Notes under the pieces: generated by a model
Database searches by the model: none
Told to the model about the DNA's origin: nothing
Seen by the model: the letters and a program-made list of their open reading frames with translations, nothing else
Source: Synechococcus sp. PCC 7335
GTDB lineage: Bacteria > Cyanobacteriota > Cyanobacteriia > Phormidesmidales > Phormidesmidaceae
Assembly: GCF_000155595.1 (NCBI RefSeq)
Contig: NZ_DS989904.1
Coordinates: 1,627,175-1,691,174 of the forward strand
Direction: 5' to 3'
Length of the DNA stretch: 64,000 nt
Shown: positions 25,811 to 34,698 of the stretch, one piece after another
Layout of the letters: each line of letters begins with the position of its first letter
Position numbering within the stretch: position 1 is the stretch's first letter
Translations under genes and position numbers: made by a program

Positions 25811-28467
25811 CCCAACGATCACTCGCTTCGGCTAGAAATATAGAAGAACTCCTGCACCGAATGACTGACCGTATTCGGAGATCACTTGAGTTGCCCGAAA
25901 TTTTGGAGGCAACCGTCGATGAGATGCGTCAATTTCTCAAAACCGACCGAGTTAAAATCTATCAGTTTCACCCAGACGGCAGCGGGGAGGTTGTTGCTGA
26001 AGCCATCTATCAGCAGCGGTTACCCTCCCTGCTCGGGCAACGATTTCCTGCCGAGGACATTCCAGAACAAGCCCGTGAGCTATTCTTAAAACTCAAACAA
26101 CGCAGTATCGTCAACGTCTCTACACAAGAGATAGGAATTAGCCCCTTGTTAAGCAGTGAAGCTAAAGTTGCACTGCTTAAAGGACCGAAAGCGAAGACGA
26201 CTATCGTCTTTCGCAGTGTTGACCCGTGTCATGTTGAATATCTAACCGCTATGGGAGTGCAGTCTTCTTTGGTTGTTCCTATTCTCTATCGCCATCGGCT
26301 ATGGGGATTGATGGTTGCTCACCACAGTGTTCCTAAACGATTTGGTGATCGGGAGCTAGAGATTGTCCAGCTCATCACTGATCAGGTAACTGTTGCTATC
26401 TCTCACGCCAGCTTACTACAGCTTACTCGGCTGCAGGGCCAGCATGAAGCAATCATTAACCAGACAGTATCTTACTTACACTCTACTGTTGAAGATCCGC
26501 TACAGCGAGCCCTTCAGCATGTAGTCAACGAGCTACGGTGCGCCGGCGGACGACTGTACATCGAATCAAGTATCTCCTCTAATCGCAAACCGTTAGCTAT
26601 CAACCCACCCAAGCAAAAACCAAAAGACAGATGGGTATACGTTGGAAACCAGCCCGCTCAGTTTCAGAGGGGCGTTCAAACACTAGAATGCCAGGAGCTA
26701 GAGCTTCAAGAGTCAGCACTTAAAGTTCAAGACTCTCTAGAATCAAGAACTCAAGAGCTAGAACAGTCTATCGAATGGCAAAGCTGGCTGCAGGATGACT
26801 TTTCTAATCAGGCTGTAGCAAACCTGTGGGAAATTTCTGATATAGAGACTGCTCAAATTCCCCAAGCGATCGCTAATGCGTTAGCTCACGCCAGGATCCG
26901 CAGCTTGCTAATAGTAAAACTAACCAGCCAGAATCAGTTTTTAGGCTATCTTAGCCTGTTTCGTCAGCCAGTTGATATCGAAACTGTATGGGCCGGACGG
27001 CTAGACGAGGCCGATCCTCGGCAACAGCGTCCGCGTCAGTCGTTCGAGGCGTGGCAAGAGATCAGAAAGAACCAAGCTCATGCTTGGGAGCCTAGAGACA
27101 TTGGGCTAGTTCAAGATCTAGCAGATCGGTTTGCCTCTGTTATCTATCAAACGCAGCTCTATCAAAAAATTCAGTTGCTCAATGCTGACTTAGAACAGCG
27201 TGTCCTAGAAAGAACAGCTGAATTGCAAGCGACCAATCAGCACCTGAGTCAAGAAATAGCTGAACGAGAACGCGCTCTTGCAGCCCTTCAGGAAGCCAGA
27301 GATTCTCTCAAGCGACTTAGCCATCAGAATGAGCTAATTCTGAAGGCCGCCGGAGAAGGGATTTACGGCATAGATCCCAAAGGCCAAATTGTATTCTCCA
27401 ACCCGGCAGCAGCCAAAATACTCGGGTATCCAAATGCAGCGCTAGCAGGCAAGTTCATGCACGATTTGCTCAATCCTACAAAACCACAAGGCGATCGCTA
27501 TCGTTGGCAGCAAAGCCCTATTTTCAATACGCTGCGATACGGCCAGACCCACCATGTTACCGGCGATTTCTTTGAAAGACAAGATGGATCTAGGTTTCCA
27601 GTAGAGTATGTCAGCACCTCGATTCGAGAAAGTGGAAATACCATCGGCGCTGTTGTAGTTTTCCAAGATATTACCGAGCGCCAAGCGGTAGACTCGATGA
27701 AAGATGAGTTTATTGCTGTTGTTAGTCACGAACTGAGAACGCCCTTGACTTCTATTCGCGCTGCCCTTGGCCTACTCGCTCAAAGCCAGATTGAAATCTC
27801 TCCTGCTAAGCAGCAGCGCATGATCGAGATTGCCTCCTCGAACACCAATCGCTTAGTCCGTTTAGTCAACGACATTCTCGATGTCGAACGCATCAAACTT
27901 GGCAAGATTGTTTTAAACAAGCAGATCTGCAATCTATCTACAATCATCACTCAAGCTACAGACGAGATGCGAGCCATGGCAGATAATCGCAGCATTCACC
28001 TGTCGGCTTCTTCTCTCTCGATCGAGCTGTGGGTAGACCCAGATAAAATCATTCAGACTATCGCCAACCTACTAAGCAACGCGATCAAATTTTCGCCAGT
28101 GAACTCAACGGTAGAGATTTCGGCGCAGCAGATCCGCTCAGACGATGTTTCTCGTATCCAAAAGCACTTAAGCGCAAAAGGAAAATCAGCCATTGAGGCT
28201 GGCCTCGAGATTGGTGAGTCTGTATTGCTCGTAATGGTTAAAGACGCAGGCAGAGGGATTCCTAAAGACAAGCTAGAGGCCATCTTTGAGCAGTTTGAGC
28301 AGCTCAATACTTCAGACGAAGCGCATCAAGGTGGAACCGGTCTAGGTTTGGCTATCTGTCGAAGTATCGTTCAGCGGCATCATGGTGAAATATGGGCTCA
28401 AAGTGAGCTGAACAGCGGCAGCACTTTCTACTTTACCCTCCCGATAGGAGACGACCTATCTTCATAA
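25807..28467 (+). CDS. rfpA: RfpA, knotless phytochrome histidine kinase for far-red sensing
   Basis: 886 residues. An N-terminal GAF domain (~15-205) has no preceding PAS or knot. It carries FPAEDIP (80-86) and VDPCHVEYL with Cys141-His142, the bilin-binding pair. A PHY-like domain (~215-450) and a coiled-coil signalling helix (LEQRVLERTAELQATNQ, ending LAALQEARDSLKRL) lead to a PAS domain (~505-625, IDPKGQIVFSNPAAAKILGY). The kinase follows: HisKA with His641 (VVSHELRTPLTSI), then the ATPase boxes N (NLLSNAIKFSP), G1 (VKDAGRGIP) and G2 (GGTGLGLAIC). RfpA is the far-red/red photoreceptor that starts FaRLiP, passing phosphate towards RfpC and RfpB. GAF-PHY-PAS-kinase without an N-terminal PAS is the expected RfpA layout. 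Confidence 0.92.
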   Translation: MTQRSLASARNIEELLHRMTDRIRRSLELPEILEATVDEMRQFLKTDRVKIYQFHPDGSGEVVAEAIYQQRLPSLLGQRFPAEDIPEQARELFLKLKQRSIVNVSTQEIGISPLLSSEAKVALLKGPKAKTTIVFRSVDPCHVEYLTAMGVQSSLVVPILYRHRLWGLMVAHHSVPKRFGDRELEIVQLITDQVTVAISHASLLQLTRLQGQHEAIINQTVSYLHSTVEDPLQRALQHVVNELRCAGGRLYIESSISSNRKPLAINPPKQKPKDRWVYVGNQPAQFQRGVQTLECQELELQESALKVQDSLESRTQELEQSIEWQSWLQDDFSNQAVANLWEISDIETAQIPQAIANALAHARIRSLLIVKLTSQNQFLGYLSLFRQPVDIETVWAGRLDEADPRQQRPRQSFEAWQEIRKNQAHAWEPRDIGLVQDLADRFASVIYQTQLYQKIQLLNADLEQRVLERTAELQATNQHLSQEIAERERALAALQEARDSLKRLSHQNELILKAAGEGIYGIDPKGQIVFSNPAAAKILGYPNAALAGKFMHDLLNPTKPQGDRYRWQQSPIFNTLRYGQTHHVTGDFFERQDGSRFPVEYVSTSIRESGNTIGAVVVFQDITERQAVDSMKDEFIAVVSHELRTPLTSIRAALGLLAQSQIEISPAKQQRMIEIASSNTNRLVRLVNDILDVERIKLGKIVLNKQICNLSTIITQATDEMRAMADNRSIHLSASSLSIELWVDPDKIIQTIANLLSNAIKFSPVNSTVEISAQQIRSDDVSRIQKHLSAKGKSAIEAGLEIGESVLLVMVKDAGRGIPKDKLEAIFEQFEQLNTSDEAHQGGTGLGLAICRSIVQRHHGEIWAQSELNSGSTFYFTLPIGDDLSS

Positions 28468-28559
28468 GAAATATAGAAACAAGAGCTACTATGGCTTTTG
28501 TCCCTGGGCTGAGGTGCAGCACACTGACTGAAAGCCTCATGTGGCAACGGGCATAATGC

Positions 28560-28587
28560 GCGGTTCCTGGATGCGTCTGAGAACCGC
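28560..28587. other. hairpin between rfpA and rfpC
   Basis: A 7-bp inverted repeat (GCGGTTC at 28560-28566, GAACCGC at 28581-28587) with a 14-nt loop in the 183-bp rfpA-rfpC gap. No T-run follows, so it may be an RNA processing or stability element rather than a terminator. Confidence 0.4.
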
Positions 28588-28650
28588 TATATAGATTCGG
28601 CTGCTCACCTCGCTAACACAGTGAGCGCTGAAAATGTTTAGAGAAAGCGT

Positions 28651-29046
28651 ATGGGGAAAACTGCTATGGCTGCGAAGCGTATTTTGATTGTGGATGATGA
28701 TGCTGATATTAGAGAGGCTACTCAGATCTGTTTGGAGATCACAGGGGAGTGGGAAGTGCTCATGGCAGAAGATGGCGTCGAGGGACTGGCGATCGCCCAG
28801 CTTGAAAAGCCCGATGCGATTCTACTAGACATGATGCTACCAGGCATGGACGGACTAACTATTCTAAAAAAACTAAGAGAACAGGTCGAAACCCAAACCA
28901 TTCCCATCGTCATTTTGACTGCTACAGCCCAGCCCAATGAGAGAAAAAATTTTGATCAGCTCAAAGTCGCTGCCGTTATCACCAAGCCCTACGACCCAAT
29001 GACTATTTCGGACCAGATTATGTCAGTGCTCTTGACCTCTCGCTAA
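28651..29046 (+). CDS. rfpC: RfpC, CheY-like response regulator of far-red photoacclimation
   Basis: A 131-residue single receiver domain with no output domain. It shows the acidic cluster VDDDAD, the phospho-acceptor in ILLDMMLPGMDG, the conserved Thr of LTATAQ and the Lys of ITKPYDP. In FaRLiP, RfpC is thought to shuttle phosphate between RfpA and RfpB; assignment here is by order (rfpB-rfpA-rfpC) and by being a stand-alone receiver. ATG 28651 (MGKTAM) and ATG 28666 (MAAKRILIVDDD) are both possible starts; the second gives the more typical CheY length. The gene closes the far-red block. Confidence 0.85.
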   Translation: MGKTAMAAKRILIVDDDADIREATQICLEITGEWEVLMAEDGVEGLAIAQLEKPDAILLDMMLPGMDGLTILKKLREQVETQTIPIVILTATAQPNERKNFDQLKVAAVITKPYDPMTISDQIMSVLLTSR

Positions 29047-29147
29047 CGTCTGCTGACTAGCTCTACTTCGCAGAAGTTCAGTTCGCAGCGCAGCTACCGA
29101 ATAAAAATTACAGACTAGAATCAGCGCCGATGATTGAAACCTACAAT

Positions 29148-29177
29148 AAGGACTTAGCGATGACTTGCTAAGTCCTT
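29148..29177 (+). terminator. hairpin closing the rfp genes
   Basis: A perfect 11-bp stem (AAGGACTTAGC at 29148-29158, GCTAAGTCCTT at 29167-29177) with an 8-nt loop, ending in CTTTGTCAT. The T-run is short, so termination strength is uncertain. It lies 102 bp after rfpC and ends 24 bp before ggt. Confidence 0.55.
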
Positions 29178-29201
29178 TGTCATATCATTGGAGAATTTTG
29201 T

Positions 29202-31010
29202 ATGCGCCGTCGATTGTTACTGTCTGCTTTGGCCTTGTGCGTTGGTGTATTGCTGAGCTTGGCTAGGTTTAGCTCAGCGCAGTCGCAGGCTCGGCCAGTG
29301 GCGCAGGGCACAGGGGGAGCAGTCGCTAGTGTGGATGCAGCGGCGACACAGGTGGGTATTGATGTGCTGCGCTCGGGCGGTAATGCGGTGGACGCGGCGG
29401 TGGCGACGGCTGCAGCCCTGGGCGTGACAGAACCTTTCTCGGCCGGGGTAGGCGGTGGCGGCTTTATGCTGGTCTATCAGCCAGATACCCAGAGCGTAGT
29501 CAGCCTAGATGGTAGAGAGGAAGCTCCCGCCTCAGCAACGCCCGATCTGTTTCGCGATCCAGATAGTGCTTTGGGGGAACCCTTGCCTTTCTTTCCCAAT
29601 CGAATCAGTAGCGGTCTATCGGTAGGTGTCCCGGGGACGCCTTTGAACTGGGCAACGGCAGTAGAAAGATATGGCACGATGTCTTTGGCAGAGCTGTTGC
29701 AACCTGCGATCGCACTAGCGGAAAAGGGCTTTACCGTCGATGAAACCTTCGCTGAGCAAATTGCTGCTAATCAAGAGCGGTTCTCAGCCTTTGAGACCAC
29801 GCGATCGCTCTACCTACCCGATGACAAACCGCCCGCAGTCGGCAGTCAGTTTGTGAACCCCGAGCTAGCCAAAACGTACAGACTGCTGGCAGAGCAAGGG
29901 GCCAATGCTTTCTATCGGGGTGAAATTGGTGAAGCGATCGCGCAGACCGTACAAAACCCTCCAGTCGTATCAGATCCCCCTTTCTCAGTCTGGCCGGGTC
30001 GCCTAACGACCAACGATCTAGACCGCTATGAAGTTCGGGTGCGCCCAGCCATAGAAACAGACTACCGAGACTACACTATCTATGGCATGGGATTACCCAG
30101 CAGCGGTGGCATTACTGTCGCCCAGACGCTGAACTTACTGTCTGACTACGATCTGTTAACGCTGGACCGCGCCGAAGCGCTGAGCCGGGTAATCGAAGCA
30201 GAACGCCTAGCCTTTGCCGATCGCAATGCCTATATCGGCGATCCAGAGTATGTAGACGTCCCTGTCGATGGATTGTTGTCCATTGACTATGCAGAAGAAA
30301 GACGGCAGGAATTACCGTTAACAGTGCCAGCGGATGAGTCTAGCTATCAGGCACCTGTAGGCAATCCACTTCCCTATCAACAAGATCCTAGCCCTAGTCT
30401 AGAGGCTCCGCCAGTTTTGGTAGAGACGAAGGCTACAGAAGGTATTTCCACCACGCATCTGACGGTTGTAGATAGAGATGGCATGGTAGTTTCATACACG
30501 CTAACGATTGAGTCAACCGGTGGCTCTGGAATGGTTGTACCCGGCTATGGCTTTATTTTGAATAACGAGCTAACTGATTTTGATCTAGAGAATCCCCATC
30601 CGAATGTGCCAGAGTCTGGAAAGCGCCCTCGCAGCAGCATGTCTCCGACCATTCTCTTTTCTTCAGAAGGTGAAATTATCGCATTTGGCTCACCCGGTGG
30701 ATCAACCATTATTACCACAGCGGTTGGAATTACTGTCAATCTGGTTGATTTTCGCATGAGTTTGGCAGAAGCGATCGCAGCGCCTAGACTCTCTCAGCGT
30801 AATCAAGGCATTACCCTAGTCGATCAGAACTTTGCAGAGACAGAAACAGGCCAAGCGCTTGTGGAAAGTGGCTATCAGCTAGACGCTACTGAAGAAATTG
30901 GCGCGGCTACCGGCATCGTGTTGCTGCCAGACGGAACGATATTGGCAGCGGCTGAACCTACGCGCAGAGGTGGTGGCAGCGCCCAGGTACTTGATCAGAT
31001 GCCCGAATAG
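29202..31010 (+). CDS. ggt: gamma-glutamyltransferase
   Basis: A 602-residue periplasmic enzyme with a signal peptide (MRRRLLLSALALCVGVLLSL, cleavage near residues 25-28). It hydrolyses or transfers the gamma-glutamyl group of glutathione. The precursor self-cleaves before Thr417 in ISTTHLTVVD, the catalytic N-terminus of the small subunit. Other family marks are GGNAVDAAVATAAALGVTEPFSAGVGGGGF (large-subunit start), DGREEAP, the small-subunit GFILNNELTDFD and RPRSSMSPTI, and the substrate-loop SPGGSTIITT. Its length agrees with bacterial GGT. It is in the same direction as the rfp genes but separated by a hairpin, so probably unrelated to far-red regulation. Confidence 0.95.
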   Translation: MRRRLLLSALALCVGVLLSLARFSSAQSQARPVAQGTGGAVASVDAAATQVGIDVLRSGGNAVDAAVATAAALGVTEPFSAGVGGGGFMLVYQPDTQSVVSLDGREEAPASATPDLFRDPDSALGEPLPFFPNRISSGLSVGVPGTPLNWATAVERYGTMSLAELLQPAIALAEKGFTVDETFAEQIAANQERFSAFETTRSLYLPDDKPPAVGSQFVNPELAKTYRLLAEQGANAFYRGEIGEAIAQTVQNPPVVSDPPFSVWPGRLTTNDLDRYEVRVRPAIETDYRDYTIYGMGLPSSGGITVAQTLNLLSDYDLLTLDRAEALSRVIEAERLAFADRNAYIGDPEYVDVPVDGLLSIDYAEERRQELPLTVPADESSYQAPVGNPLPYQQDPSPSLEAPPVLVETKATEGISTTHLTVVDRDGMVVSYTLTIESTGGSGMVVPGYGFILNNELTDFDLENPHPNVPESGKRPRSSMSPTILFSSEGEIIAFGSPGGSTIITTAVGITVNLVDFRMSLAEAIAAPRLSQRNQGITLVDQNFAETETGQALVESGYQLDATEEIGAATGIVLLPDGTILAAAEPTRRGGGSAQVLDQMPE

Positions 31011-31052
31011 CATACCCAAATTGAAGCACCTAAATAGAACGCCTAGAGACCG

Positions 31053-31376
31053 ATGCTTTTCCATATTGTTGAATCCACAAACTGGGCCGCCGCCAAAGAA
31101 AGAGGAATGTATGAGCCTGATTCACTAGCAGCAGAAGGCTTTATCCATCTTTCAAAAGAGCAACAGGTTTCTGGCACGGTAGAACGATTCTACAAAGGAC
31201 GCTCCGATCTGGTGATCTTAGAGATAGACCCTAAGCTGTTGCAGGCGTCTCTTTGCTATGATCAGGTGCCAGGTCACGGCGTATTCCCTCATCTATACGG
31301 CCCTCTGAATTTAGAAGCTGTTGTTAGAGTTTGGACAATAGATAGCTTCTTCGATAGTTTGAATCAGCACAAATGA
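31053..31376 (+). CDS. DUF952 family protein
   Basis: A 107-residue protein with the DUF952 pattern: FHIVESTNWAAAKERGMY near the start, GFIHLSKEQQV (the conserved GFIH.S), LVILEIDPKLL and FPHLYGPLNLEAVV. It is related in fold to ADP-ribosylation/tRNA phosphotransferase-like folds, but no activity is established. It lies 42 bp after ggt and 14 bp before the phosphotransferase gene, so the three may form an operon. Confidence 0.85.
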   Translation: MLFHIVESTNWAAAKERGMYEPDSLAAEGFIHLSKEQQVSGTVERFYKGRSDLVILEIDPKLLQASLCYDQVPGHGVFPHLYGPLNLEAVVRVWTIDSFFDSLNQHK

Positions 31377-31390
31377 ATCGCGGATGAATA

Positions 31391-32272
31391 ATGGGTCGGC
31401 CTACAGCAGAAATTGAGATTGACGAAGCGCTAGTACAAGACTTACTGCGATCGCAATATCCATCCGTTTGCAACCTACCTATCCGACGCATGGATTCTGG
31501 TTGGGACAATCAGCTTTTTCGTCTAGGCGAGTCTCTAACTGTTCGGCTACCTCGTCGGCATATTGCCGCCCAGCTAATTGAAACAGAACAGATTTGGCTG
31601 CCGATCCTGTCAGCTCGGCTACCGATTCCGGTGCCATCACCAATCTACTGCGGCAAGCCTAGCGATCGGTATCCTTGGTCGTGGTCTGTGCTGCCTTGGA
31701 TAGAAGGGGTCTCAGCTTATGTCGAAACACCTTCGATAGGAGAAAGCGAGCGATTTGCCGCCTTCTTGCGATCACTTCATGTTCCAGCACCTAGTTCTGT
31801 TCCTTTTAATCCCTTTCGCAGCGTTTCTCTAGCATCGCGCTCAGCGCAAATTACTGCCTGGATGCAGCAGCTAGATCAAACCACCTCCCTGATAACACCC
31901 ACGATTAAAGCCATTTGGAAAAGCGCGATCAACCCTAAGCTGACCTTTGAACCGCAGTGGATTCATGGCGACTTGCATCCTCAAAATGTCCTGGTCAATC
32001 AAGGCAAGATCAGCGGTGTAATCGACTGGGGGGATATGACTGTAGGCGATCCAGCGCTCGATCTCGCAGCAATTTGGATGATCTTTCCCCAGCCTAGCGA
32101 ACGCCAACAACTGCTTCGACACTACGATGCAACGCCATCCCTTATACAGTGCGCCAAAGGATGGGCAGTCTTTTTTGCAACCGTTTTTTCAACACACGGT
32201 GATGCTGACGACCCTGTTCAAGTTCAGATGGGTCAAAGGATCTTCCAGAATTTGGAACAAGATGAGGAGTAG
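31391..32272 (+). CDS. aminoglycoside/choline phosphotransferase-family kinase
   Basis: 293 residues with a protein-kinase-like fold. The N-lobe opening is MDSGWDNQLFRLGESLTVRLPRR. The catalytic loop is WIHGDLHPQNVLV (Brenner motif HGDLHPxN) and the metal site is GVIDWGDMTVGDPALDLA (D of the DFG-equivalent). Members phosphorylate aminoglycosides, macrolides or other small hydroxyl compounds; chromosomal cyanobacterial members are mostly uncharacterised, so resistance should not be assumed. It follows the DUF952 gene by 14 bp. Confidence 0.88.
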   Translation: MGRPTAEIEIDEALVQDLLRSQYPSVCNLPIRRMDSGWDNQLFRLGESLTVRLPRRHIAAQLIETEQIWLPILSARLPIPVPSPIYCGKPSDRYPWSWSVLPWIEGVSAYVETPSIGESERFAAFLRSLHVPAPSSVPFNPFRSVSLASRSAQITAWMQQLDQTTSLITPTIKAIWKSAINPKLTFEPQWIHGDLHPQNVLVNQGKISGVIDWGDMTVGDPALDLAAIWMIFPQPSERQQLLRHYDATPSLIQCAKGWAVFFATVFSTHGDADDPVQVQMGQRIFQNLEQDEE

Positions 32273-32290
32273 TGGAGTGGGTATAGCTGT

Positions 32291-32767
32291 CTACGCCGCT
32301 CTGACTAGAACCTGAGCGTCTTCAATCATTGCTTCGTATGTAGCTAATGCTTCGGTGGCAGGCCCTTCGGTTACTTCTCCGCTAGCACTAAACTTGGAGC
32401 CGTGGCAAGGACAAGCAAATTCTGAGCTTTCCCAGGCAACGCTACATCCTTGGTGCGTGCAGGTTGAATTGAACGCAACAACGCTGTCTGCATTTTCTGG
32501 ATCGCGAATAGCAATCACGGGACCACCGGCAAAGGACTTATCTGATAGAAATCCGGCACTGTCTAGCTCTTCAACGCTGCCAAGCGGAGCAAAGCCATCT
32601 TCTCGGGCGCTACTAGCGACGGGTTCGGTCGCAGCACAGGGCTCGGCTTCGGCTTCGTCTACAACTTCTGGTTCTTCAACAGCAGGGGTGCAAGCTGCGA
32701 TCACAACAGGCAAAGACGAAGCCATGAAGCCAACGCCTACCCAATTCATAAATGCTCTACGCTTCAT
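32291..32767 (-). CDS. Rieske [2Fe-2S] protein with Tat/lipoprotein-like signal
   Basis: A 158-residue protein. The N-terminus KRRAFMNWVGVGFMASSLPVVIAACTP combines a twin-arginine start with a lipobox-like cysteine at about residue 26. The Rieske ligands are plain: CTHQGC and CPCHGSKFSASGEV. An acidic, alanine-rich linker separates anchor and domain. It is shorter than PetC and lacks its flexible hinge signature, so it resembles the minor stand-alone Rieske proteins (PetC3-like) of cyanobacteria, which are placed at the cytoplasmic membrane. It lies next to the cytochrome maturation pair on the same strand and could share their redox setting; that link is inference. Confidence 0.85.
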   Translation of the reverse strand: MKRRAFMNWVGVGFMASSLPVVIAACTPAVEEPEVVDEAEAEPCAATEPVASSAREDGFAPLGSVEELDSAGFLSDKSFAGGPVIAIRDPENADSVVAFNSTCTHQGCSVAWESSEFACPCHGSKFSASGEVTEGPATEALATYEAMIEDAQVLVRAA

Positions 32768-32895
32768 AGGTTGATCTCTTCTAGTGTCTGCTTTAATGTT
32801 TCATCAATATATCAACAGATGCGAATTTGAAATAATGAATGACAAAGTGTTCAACGAGTTGTTGGGACTCATTCTCTAAACGTTTTTGTCTATCC

Positions 32896-34689
32896 CTACG
32901 AGTTAGCACTAGCACTAGCTTCACCCGGATTGACCGATAGTTTAGTCAGCCAGCCTTTGTATCTCGCAGTTGCCGCCAACACAAACAACATATCCACACC
33001 GATAACGCTGGCTATCATCCATTCGGAACCCCCTGTGCCAAAGCCGTAGCTATGTAGACCGGTTCCCAATACAAAGTTCACCCCATACCAAGCCATCAGC
33101 ACCGCGTTAAAAGCTGCAACGCTAGCAACGCTGATGCCAAAGTTGCCAATCCACCCAACCAAACGACCGTGTAGCGGCACCAAATAACATAGCAGTGCAA
33201 TTAGTGCCCAGGTCTCCTTAGGGTCCCAGCCCCAGAAACGTCCCCAGGAGAAGTGCGCCCAAATGCCGCCTAAAATAATACCTGCGGTCAGTAGCAAGAC
33301 GCCGACTTGCAGCACTCGGTAGTTGAGCTGAGAGAGAAGTTGGATTCTAGATTTGGCACTAGGGGTGAATAGATAGCTGCCGAGGGCAACATGGCCGATG
33401 CCAAGCGCAAGTGCAAAGCTCGCATAGCTAAGCGCAATGGTAGGAACGTGAATACTCAGCCAGAAATTGTCTCGTAACACAGGAACCAGCGGCGAAATGC
33501 TCGGATCTAGAACGGCTGGAAGACTATCGGCCAGAATCAAGCACATCACCGCCAGTGGAGCCGCGGCTAGCAGGTAGTATTTGGCTTTGTAGATTAGCTC
33601 GAAGACAAGGGCGATCGCCGCAATCCCAAACCCAACCCAAATCACCGATTCATACATATTAGTCACAGGCGGACGATCGGCAATCTGCATGCGCAGTAAG
33701 AACCCGTAACTTTGCACAATCACACCGCTGACAAACAGCCCAATCGCGCTCCAGTAAAGCTCTATAGGCTTAATCCAGACGGTTGCCAACATAATGACAA
33801 ACGCAATTCCGTACAGCTTCCAAGCCTTAGCAAAAGGATGAAAGTGATTGAAAAAGACCTCTTTATCCATCGCACCGACCGCCGGATATACGGCTGGACT
33901 AAGGGCGCGAAGATCAGACTTTAGCTGAGAGGCTAAGGGGCTAAGCCGAGGTAGCTGAGTTGGCTGAGTAAGAAATTGCTGCTTCATCGCCACGAAGTTT
34001 GAGAGCAATGGTGTGATCGCCTCTGTTGAATAAAGCGCCTCTGCTTCTGAGATGCCCATCCATTTGCCTTTCGTGTCGGCTGGATGGGGCACAACTGCAA
34101 TCGCATTGTCATCAACAGAACCTAGCATCAGCGTCAGTCTGTCTTCGATTGCCAGCGCTTCGCGCTGATCACGGCTGAGATCTTCGCCTTCGAGATCTTG
34201 TTTGTGAGCCTGACGAACAACATCGCCTAAGGCCTGGTTCGTCATCAGCGTTTGAAAAGAGAAATATTTTTGATCAGGATCGAGGCCAACTTTTTCCTTC
34301 AGTGGCCGATAGCTAAAAAGCACAAAGGGCGCCTGGTTCCAGTCGCGATTGTTCAACCAAAGCGACATGAATGTGGTCATTGAATCTTCGACAATGCCGT
34401 CGTGCTTGTAAGCGGTAGCGCCATGAATCCTGGCAACCGTTTCTTGCGCTACCGTATCTAGCGGTTTCTTACGGCCTCCTTGCTGCACCACTATGGTCTC
34501 TAGTGCGTCCAACGACGATGGCTGAAATTGACTAAATGGGAGGGCGATCAGCAGCAGGCCTAGTGTCAACCCAATAGTAAATTTTATCAGTTTTATCATT
34601 GAGGGGGTCTGCAGGGTGTTGTGACTGTTGTCAAGTTCATTTGTAAGCGTATCTCGGTTCTGCGCTTTTGGCCGGGAAGAAGCGATCAT
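32896..34689 (-). CDS. CcsA-like cytochrome c synthetase subunit with large N-terminal domain
   Basis: 597 residues. A first helix (~residues 34-52) is followed by a ~220-residue extracytoplasmic domain (GGRKKPLDTVAQETV, TFMSLWLN, LFSYRPLKEKVGLD). About eight helices then carry the WWD heme-handling motif near residue 480 (WGRFWGWDPKETWAL). System II synthetases attach heme to CXXCH cysteines at the outer membrane face. The usual cyanobacterial CcsA is about 330-350 residues and lacks this domain; the architecture is closer to Bacteroidetes- or NrfI-like forms. It lies 9 bp after the ResB-like gene, making a CcsBA pair. ATG 34689 is used; MIKLIKF at 34599 is an alternative start. The pair is divergent from multiheme cytochrome genes, its likely clients. 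Confidence 0.85.
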   Translation of the reverse strand: MIASSRPKAQNRDTLTNELDNSHNTLQTPSMIKLIKFTIGLTLGLLLIALPFSQFQPSSLDALETIVVQQGGRKKPLDTVAQETVARIHGATAYKHDGIVEDSMTTFMSLWLNNRDWNQAPFVLFSYRPLKEKVGLDPDQKYFSFQTLMTNQALGDVVRQAHKQDLEGEDLSRDQREALAIEDRLTLMLGSVDDNAIAVVPHPADTKGKWMGISEAEALYSTEAITPLLSNFVAMKQQFLTQPTQLPRLSPLASQLKSDLRALSPAVYPAVGAMDKEVFFNHFHPFAKAWKLYGIAFVIMLATVWIKPIELYWSAIGLFVSGVIVQSYGFLLRMQIADRPPVTNMYESVIWVGFGIAAIALVFELIYKAKYYLLAAAPLAVMCLILADSLPAVLDPSISPLVPVLRDNFWLSIHVPTIALSYASFALALGIGHVALGSYLFTPSAKSRIQLLSQLNYRVLQVGVLLLTAGIILGGIWAHFSWGRFWGWDPKETWALIALLCYLVPLHGRLVGWIGNFGISVASVAAFNAVLMAWYGVNFVLGTGLHSYGFGTGGSEWMIASVIGVDMLFVLAATARYKGWLTKLSVNPGEASASANS

Positions 34690-34698
34690 GAGTAGGTT

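Noticed and set aside
31391-32272. Acquired aminoglycoside resistance gene
   Set aside because: Composition and codon use match the chromosome, and it sits in a housekeeping-like operon; only the broad kinase family is supported.
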